Positions 37,333 through 42,462 of a stretch of 42,462 nucleotides of DNA are shown here, piece by piece. Positions within the stretch are counted from its first letter, which is position 1. The number at the start of each line of letters is the position of its first letter. Below the pieces are notes generated by a model. The model saw only the letters and a program-made list of their open reading frames with translations, was not told the origin of the DNA and searched no databases. The position numbers and the translations under genes are program-made. This stretch comes from Bacteroidota bacterium (lineage in GTDB: Bacteria; Bacteroidota; Bacteroidia; Flavobacteriales_F; PHOS-HE28): positions 1 through 42,462 of the forward strand of contig JAFDZF010000105.1 in NCBI GenBank assembly GCA_018267055.1, given 5' to 3'.

Positions 37333-40300
37333 ATGATGACCCGCTCAACGGGCATAGGATTCCTCGTGTGCCTGCCCTTCGCCGCCCTCGCCCAGGGGGG
37401 GGGCAAGGACCTGCGCACCAAGGCCGACGCGCTGTTCGCCCAAGGCGAATACGCCCAGGCCATGCCCCTGTATTCCCAGCTGGTCAGCCTCACGCCCGAC
37501 GACCGCGAGCTCAGCTATCGCTACGGCACCTGCTCCCTTTACGGCGGCGAGGACAAGGAGAAGGCCATCGGCTTCCTGAAGTACGCCACTGAGGGGCCCA
37601 CGCCCCCGGCCCTGGCCTGGTACTTCCTGGGCAAGGCCTACCACCTCACCTACCATTTCACCGAGGCGCTCGCCGCCTATGAGCACTACCGCGGCACCGC
37701 GGACAAGAAGGCCTTCGCCGAGCATCCGGTGGACGCGCTCGAGCAGCAATGCCGCAACGGGAAGAACCTCCTGAGCAACCTCAAGGAGATCGCCGTGCAC
37801 AACAAGGTGGAGGTGGCCGGCGCCGAGTTCTTCCGCTTCTATGACCTCAGCGACATCGGCGGCAAGATCGTGGTGACGCCCGACGAGCTGAAGAGCTCCC
37901 TGGACAAGAAGAGCAAGATCACCGGCCTGGTGTACCTGCCGGCCAAGGGCGGTCCCATCTACTTCAGCAGCTACGGCAAGGACGGGAAGACCGGCCGCGA
38001 CATCTACCGCACGGAGCTGCTGCCCACGGGCGAGTTCGCCACCCCGGTGAAGCTCGCGGGCTACATCAACACCAACGAGGACGAGGACTACGCCTGCATG
38101 GCGCCCGACGGCCGCAGCTTCTACTTCAGCAGCAAGGGCCACAACAGCATGGGCGGCTACGACGTGTTCCGGAGCACGTACGACAAGGCCTCGGACGTCT
38201 TCGGCCCGCCGGAGAACCTGGATTTCGCGGTGAACACGCCGGATGACGACGTGTTCTACCTGGTGGACGCCGAGGGCAAGGAGGCCTGCTTCGCCAGCGG
38301 GCGCGACAGCAAGCAGGGCATGCTGCACGTGTACCGGGTGGGCACCACGCAGGCGCCCATCAACATCACCGTGCTCAAGGGCACCTTCGCCTCGCAGTTC
38401 GACCCGGCCGACCGCAAGGCGCACATCGTGGTGGAGGATGCGCTCACGCGCGAACAGGTGGCCGATGTGCGTACCGACATCAATGGCGACTACGTGCTGG
38501 CCCTCCCGCGCGGCGGCAAGTACAAGTTCATGGTGCAGGCGGGGCCGAGCGGGCGCACGCATGCCGGCATGGTGGAGCTGCCGCGCGCCGAACAGCCGCA
38601 GGCCTTCCGCCAGGAGATGCGGCTGATCGACCAGGGCGGCGAGAAGCTGATGATCAAGAACTACTTCGATACCCCCTTGCAGGAGGACATCATCGCCCTG
38701 GCACTGGACGAGATCAAGCGCCGCGCGCGCCTGGACGTGAACGGCAGCCAGCCCATGGCGCAGCAGCCCGTGGAGCAGAAGCCCACCGGCGACGTGATGA
38801 CCCGGGCCGGCTTCACCGGAGACCGCACCCCGCAGGATGCGGTGCGCCTGGCCCAGGAGGACGCCACCGCCCTGACCGGACAGGCCCGGCAGGAAGGCGA
38901 GCAGGCCCGGGCCGCCTATGCGCTGGCCCTGGCCGGTACCGACGAGGCCGAGCAGGCCGCCGACCGCGCGAAGGACCTGGTGGCCCAGGCCGGCACCGCC
39001 ACGGACGAAGCGAAGAAGAACGAGCTGATGATGCAGGCCGCCCGCGAACGGCAGCGCTCCCGCGAGGCCAACACCCGCGCGCGCGCCGCCTACCGCACCG
39101 CCCAGGACCTGGACGCCGCACGGCTGGCCACGCAGCAGCGCGGTGAGCGGGCCGCGCAGCTCAGCACCACCCTGGCCAAGGCCGTGGAGGCCGGCAACGA
39201 CGAAAGCACGCTGACCGCCCTGCAACAGTTGAAGGCCCGCCTGGACGAGCGCGACGGTCCCACGGCCCAGGCCGATGCCGCCGAGCGCACCCGCCGAGCG
39301 GCCTCCGAGAAGGAGAAGGAAGCGGCCAGGAAACTGCAGCAGGCCAATGCGCGGCGCGACGAGGAGAACGAGCTGGCCGACCGCATCGGCCGGTCGAAGC
39401 GCGAAGCGGAGGAGGCCAAGGGCAAGCGCAAGGAAGACCTGGCCAAGGAGATCGCCCAACTGGAGGAGCAGCAGCGCTTCCTGCGGGAGGAAGCGGGCCA
39501 GGCTTTCGCCAAGGCGAAGGAAGCCGAGCGCGAAGCGGCCATGGCCCGCGGGCAGGCGGGCTTGATGACGCACCTGTCGACCCAGGCCGGTGCCGCCCCG
39601 GCGGAAGCGCCGGACGCTGCGAAGATCGCGGCGTTGGGCGAGCGCATCGGGGCGAACGAGACGCGCATCGCTGCCACGGCCGTGGATGAACGCTACGATG
39701 CCGCCATCGCCGTACCGGCCGCCGTCGCCGAGCAGCGCACGTTCGACTGGGGCCGCACCGACGCCGTGGCCGATCAGGCCGCTCCCAGCCGCCCCACCGA
39801 GGCCGCCCAGCGCGACCCGGAACAGCGCACCACGCGGACGGGCACGGCAGCGGCCGAAGCCCCGGCGGCAGCGCCGGTGGATGCGACGGCGGGTATCCCG
39901 GTGAAGCCCGCGGCGGACGCTCCCGTGCGGAACGATCGCCCTGCGGAGGAACGGCCGGCGACAGCATCCCCCGTGCCGGCGCGGGCCCCCACCGAGACGG
40001 CCTCGATGCACGGCATCGCCACGCCCGACAGTGCACACGGCGGGAACGCCACCGAGGAGGGAACAGGAACGGCATCCGCATCGGCGGCCGGAACGGACCG
40101 GTCCGCGGAGCGCACGGCCACGCCGGAGGCCGACGAACCCGAAGAGGAGGCCTTCCTGCTCGCGAACCAACTGGCCGAGCTGCACCAATTGCGGCTGGTG
40201 GAGAAGGACAAGGTCCGGCAGGACAGCCTGGACCGTGCCATCGCTGGCACGGAACAGCGCATGCGCAGGACACAGCATACGGAGGCGCCCATTGAGGAGC

Positions 40301-42462
40301 CGGAGCCCTCGTCCGAGGAAGCCGGGATCCCCGCTCCGGAGCGTCCGGAGTTCGACCTCGCGGCGCTGGAGTTCGACCCGGCCATGCTGGACAGCCTGCT
40401 GCTGGAGGACATCTATCCGGGCTTTTTCCATGATCGTCGTCGGATCATGACGAACCAGGAGGACCCTGAGCGCGGCATCTCGCTGCATGGTCTGGAGATG
40501 ATGCTGGTGGACAGCATCGATGCCCAGGTGCGCCGCCAGCTGGCCACGCTGGAGAAGGCGCCCGAGAAGGCTTCGGTGGTGCTGCCGCGCATGGAGCGCC
40601 TGCGGACGCTGAAGCAAGCGCGCCTGAAGGAGGCCACGGTCCTGCTGGAGCAAGCGAACGCCGCGGCCGCTCCTGTCCCAGCCGCCCCGGTGGCCACGGC
40701 CCCCACGCCGCACAACGACAGCTACATCGCCGTGGCTTCGCGCCCGGACCGCATCTATGAGAGCGTCATCGACCACCGCTCGCCGAAGGTCACGGAAGCC
40801 GTGGCGCTGAAGGACAAGGACCTGGAGCGCATGATGCGGATGGAGGAGACCATCGACTCGCTGGAGACCGTGCTCGACGGCATGCCCGGCGGCAAGGCCT
40901 GGGACAAGTTGCGCCAGCGCACCGACCGCTTGATCGACGACCACCTGATCCTGCGTACCGAGCTGGGGCAGCGCATGGGGCACGTCATGAACGACGAGTT
41001 CGCCGCCGCCAAGGACAGCACCGAGGCCCTGGCGAAGCGGTCGGCCGCGAAGGGCTTCGCGCCGGACGAGCCGCTGCTGAAGAAGGCGCAGGGCATGGAA
41101 GGGGAGGCGGCCGGTGCCATGCTGGACGCCGCGGCCCTGCGCAAGCGCGCCGAGCGCACCGAGAACATCGTGGTGCGCGACAGCCTCTACCGCCAGGCTT
41201 ATGCTGCGGAGCTGGGTGCCCTGCGCACCATGGACCGTGCGCAGACCGTGCGCAGCTACATGCTCAGCGACGGCTTCCAGCCCGGCGAGGACATCGCCTA
41301 CGCCCTGGTGGAACGCCGCCTGTTCGACCGGTCCACCACGTCCCAGACCTGGGCCGCCTCCGAAGGCACGCCGGCCGCCATGGCTCCCGTCACCGCGGCG
41401 CCTGTGGTCCGTACGCCGGCGCCTCCGGCCCCGGTCACCACCGCCCAGCAGGCCCGGGAGCGTTCCGCGGAACTGGAGCGCGGCTCACAGGACCTGCAGG
41501 CACGCGCCACCGCGCAGCGCGACAGCGCGGCTACGGTGCGGGGACAACAGCAGCAGCGCATGGCCCAGCGGGCCGAAGCATCGCGCCATCGGTCGGATTC
41601 ACTGCACGCGGAAGCGCAGCGCATGGACGTCCTGGCCCAGCGACTGGGCGAGGAGGAGCGCGTCACGGCCGAGCGGGAGACGCTGAAGAAACGCCTGGCC
41701 GGCTACTACTTCCTCTCGGCGGAAGAGCAGACGCTCGTGCTGCAGGAGGAGGACCACAGCCGGTATTTCCAGGCCAAGGTGAAGTCGCTCGACCAGCGGG
41801 CCCGTGCCGGCGCCGACCTGGCCCAGGCGGACAGCAGCGCGAAGCTCGCCGCGGAACTGGTCCGGAAGGCCGCCGCGCTCCGGCAACCGCCGGCCGGCAA
41901 TGCCGCCCCGCAGGAACAACGGCTGCAGGAGGCCGCCGCCCTGGACACACGCGCTGCGCGGCTTACCGCGCAAGCGGACTCGCTGCGCAATGCGGCCCGC
42001 AACCTGGACCAGGCCGCCACAGTGAACGACGCCCAGGCCGCCGTGCTCTTGCAAGGGCTACCCGAGGACCGTTCCACGGCGATCATGGCCATGGAGCAGC
42101 GCACACGCCGCCCAGGAACGGCCGCGATCGCCGCACCACTGCCGTCACCGGTACCGACCAGCAGGCCGGAGCCTCCGGCACCGGTGGTCGCCGCCGTCAC
42201 GCCGCCTGCAGCGAAGGAGCCTGTAACACCGACCGGAGCGGCCCCGGAACAGCCGGTCGTCCGGACGGACGGACCGGTGGCCGTGGTGCCCTCGCCGGCC
42301 GCAGCGGAGCCGTCGCACCCGGCCGCTCCGGCCCCGGAGCCGGCCAAGCCCGCCACCGCCCCGGTGAGCACGCCTGTGGTCAGCACCCCGCCGCCTGCCG
42401 CTCCCGCATCGCGGCCGACGACGGCCCCGATGCAGCCGGTCGCGACCGAGCGTCCGCAGCCC
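37333..42462 (+). CDS. Giant TPR-PD40-CRD protein with coiled-coil and Ala/Pro-rich regions (partial, right edge)
   Basis: An open frame of 1710 codons running off the window with no stop; codon pattern and protein content show it is the real gene. Signal peptide MMTRSTGIGFLVCLPFAALAQ, then GGGKDLRTKADALFAQGEYA starting a TPR block (about 25-150). Next comes a PD40-type beta-propeller segment (about 190-340: PIYFSSYGKDGKTGRDIYRT, YACMAPDGRSFYFSSKGHNS, MGGYDVFRS) and a carboxypeptidase-regulatory-like segment (about 343-406: NITVLKGTFASQFDPADRKA, VRTDINGDYVLALPRGGKYK). This head is the arrangement of PorE-type T9SS envelope proteins. Instead of an OmpA-like domain, a long Ala/Glu/Arg-rich coiled coil (about 500-745), Pro/Ala/Thr-rich linkers (about 750-930 and 1340-1380) and further helical blocks follow to the edge. 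A run of nine G (37395-37403) encodes the residues right after the signal peptide. An OmpA-like or other anchor may lie beyond the edge. Confidence 0.85.
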   Translation, partial: MMTRSTGIGFLVCLPFAALAQGGGKDLRTKADALFAQGEYAQAMPLYSQLVSLTPDDRELSYRYGTCSLYGGEDKEKAIGFLKYATEGPTPPALAWYFLGKAYHLTYHFTEALAAYEHYRGTADKKAFAEHPVDALEQQCRNGKNLLSNLKEIAVHNKVEVAGAEFFRFYDLSDIGGKIVVTPDELKSSLDKKSKITGLVYLPAKGGPIYFSSYGKDGKTGRDIYRTELLPTGEFATPVKLAGYINTNEDEDYACMAPDGRSFYFSSKGHNSMGGYDVFRSTYDKASDVFGPPENLDFAVNTPDDDVFYLVDAEGKEACFASGRDSKQGMLHVYRVGTTQAPINITVLKGTFASQFDPADRKAHIVVEDALTREQVADVRTDINGDYVLALPRGGKYKFMVQAGPSGRTHAGMVELPRAEQPQAFRQEMRLIDQGGEKLMIKNYFDTPLQEDIIALALDEIKRRARLDVNGSQPMAQQPVEQKPTGDVMTRAGFTGDRTPQDAVRLAQEDATALTGQARQEGEQARAAYALALAGTDEAEQAADRAKDLVAQAGTATDEAKKNELMMQAARERQRSREANTRARAAYRTAQDLDAARLATQQRGERAAQLSTTLAKAVEAGNDESTLTALQQLKARLDERDGPTAQADAAERTRRAASEKEKEAARKLQQANARRDEENELADRIGRSKREAEEAKGKRKEDLAKEIAQLEEQQRFLREEAGQAFAKAKEAEREAAMARGQAGLMTHLSTQAGAAPAEAPDAAKIAALGERIGANETRIAATAVDERYDAAIAVPAAVAEQRTFDWGRTDAVADQAAPSRPTEAAQRDPEQRTTRTGTAAAEAPAAAPVDATAGIPVKPAADAPVRNDRPAEERPATASPVPARAPTETASMHGIATPDSAHGGNATEEGTGTASASAAGTDRSAERTATPEADEPEEEAFLLANQLAELHQLRLVEKDKVRQDSLDRAIAGTEQRMRRTQHTEAPIEEPEPSSEEAGIPAPERPEFDLAALEFDPAMLDSLLLEDIYPGFFHDRRRIMTNQEDPERGISLHGLEMMLVDSIDAQVRRQLATLEKAPEKASVVLPRMERLRTLKQARLKEATVLLEQANAAAAPVPAAPVATAPTPHNDSYIAVASRPDRIYESVIDHRSPKVTEAVALKDKDLERMMRMEETIDSLETVLDGMPGGKAWDKLRQRTDRLIDDHLILRTELGQRMGHVMNDEFAAAKDSTEALAKRSAAKGFAPDEPLLKKAQGMEGEAAGAMLDAAALRKRAERTENIVVRDSLYRQAYAAELGALRTMDRAQTVRSYMLSDGFQPGEDIAYALVERRLFDRSTTSQTWAASEGTPAAMAPVTAAPVVRTPAPPAPVTTAQQARERSAELERGSQDLQARATAQRDSAATVRGQQQQRMAQRAEASRHRSDSLHAEAQRMDVLAQRLGEEERVTAERETLKKRLAGYYFLSAEEQTLVLQEEDHSRYFQAKVKSLDQRARAGADLAQADSSAKLAAELVRKAAALRQPPAGNAAPQEQRLQEAAALDTRAARLTAQADSLRNAARNLDQAATVNDAQAAVLLQGLPEDRSTAIMAMEQRTRRPGTAAIAAPLPSPVPTSRPEPPAPVVAAVTPPAAKEPVTPTGAAPEQPVVRTDGPVAVVPSPAAAEPSHPAAPAPEPAKPATAPVSTPVVSTPPPAAPASRPTTAPMQPVATERPQP
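37395..37403. repeat. G9 homopolymer inside the start of the giant gene
   Basis: Nine consecutive G bases within codons 21-24, immediately downstream of the signal peptide sequence. Gain or loss of one base would shift the frame at the very beginning of the mature protein; one of the two alternative frames stops at 37592. Confidence 0.7.

Noticed and set aside
37345-40983. A 1212-codon minus-strand open frame at the right end
   Set aside because: It is a shadow of the plus-strand TPR-PD40 protein, whose domains are recognisable; the plus-strand frame simply lacks a stop inside the window.

Overview
The window is 42.5 kb of high-GC, gene-dense DNA from a member of the Bacteroidota, most likely a Flavobacteriales-type lineage. 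Four signs point there: two secreted proteins end in the gliding-motility-associated C-terminal domain that targets proteins to the type IX secretion system (T9SS type B); the gene neighbourhood folP / DUF1599 / BT_3928-like DoxX protein / tpiA is typical of this phylum; several proteins belong to families common there (WG-repeat, PD40/TPR, carboxypeptidase-regulatory-like secreted proteins); and many genes are preceded by a -7 box resembling the Bacteroidota consensus TAnnTTTG (here mostly TAnnTTCG) with no Shine-Dalgarno. No rRNA, tRNA, CRISPR array, insertion sequence or prophage was seen, so this reads as ordinary chromosome rather than an island. The phylum assignment is inference from gene content.

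Layout. 24-1777 (minus): envelope/stress cluster with two paralogous YtxH proteins, a 50-residue lmo0937-type membrane peptide, a holin-like protein and an unrecognised protein. 1943-2455: dihydrofolate-reductase-like protein. 2530-6710: cyanophycin locus, with cyanophycinase diverging from cyanophycin synthetase, which is followed 1 bp later by an RDD membrane protein. 6808-8424: T9SS cargo. 8499-9169: DUF6228 protein and a GlsB/YeaQ stress membrane protein. 9241-10391: trmD-rplS. 10588-11322: secreted helical protein. 11383-13979: MMPL/RND exporter with a coupled small membrane protein. 14042-16192: WG-repeat protein. 16181-20992: about 1600-residue T9SS cargo with 19 copies of a ~69-residue beta repeat. 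21062-25441: spermidine-synthase-like protein, two membrane-anchored class III cyclases on either side of a secreted propeller-like protein, and a small membrane protein. 25509-28895: folP and DUF1599 flanked by two paralogous secreted proteins, plus a PsbP-like secreted protein. 28985-30319: DoxX/MauE-like membrane protein. 30544-end: a tightly packed operon tpiA-prmA-(1500-residue exported protein)-plsY-(giant TPR/PD40/coiled-coil protein, cut by the window edge).

How the genes work together. The cyanophycin pair makes and breaks down a nitrogen storage polymer. trmD-rplS, prmA, tpiA, folP and plsY are housekeeping. Most of the rest concerns the cell envelope and secretion: T9SS cargoes, exported repeat proteins and membrane-anchored nucleotide cyclases. 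The points most worth following are the truncated TPR-PD40-CRD protein with a G9 tract just after its signal peptide, the unrecognised 1500-residue exported protein coupled to prmA, the second cyclase that lacks key catalytic positions, the domain nested inside the first repeat of the 19-repeat cargo, and the set of -7 boxes that lie only a few bases from start codons and imply leaderless mRNAs.
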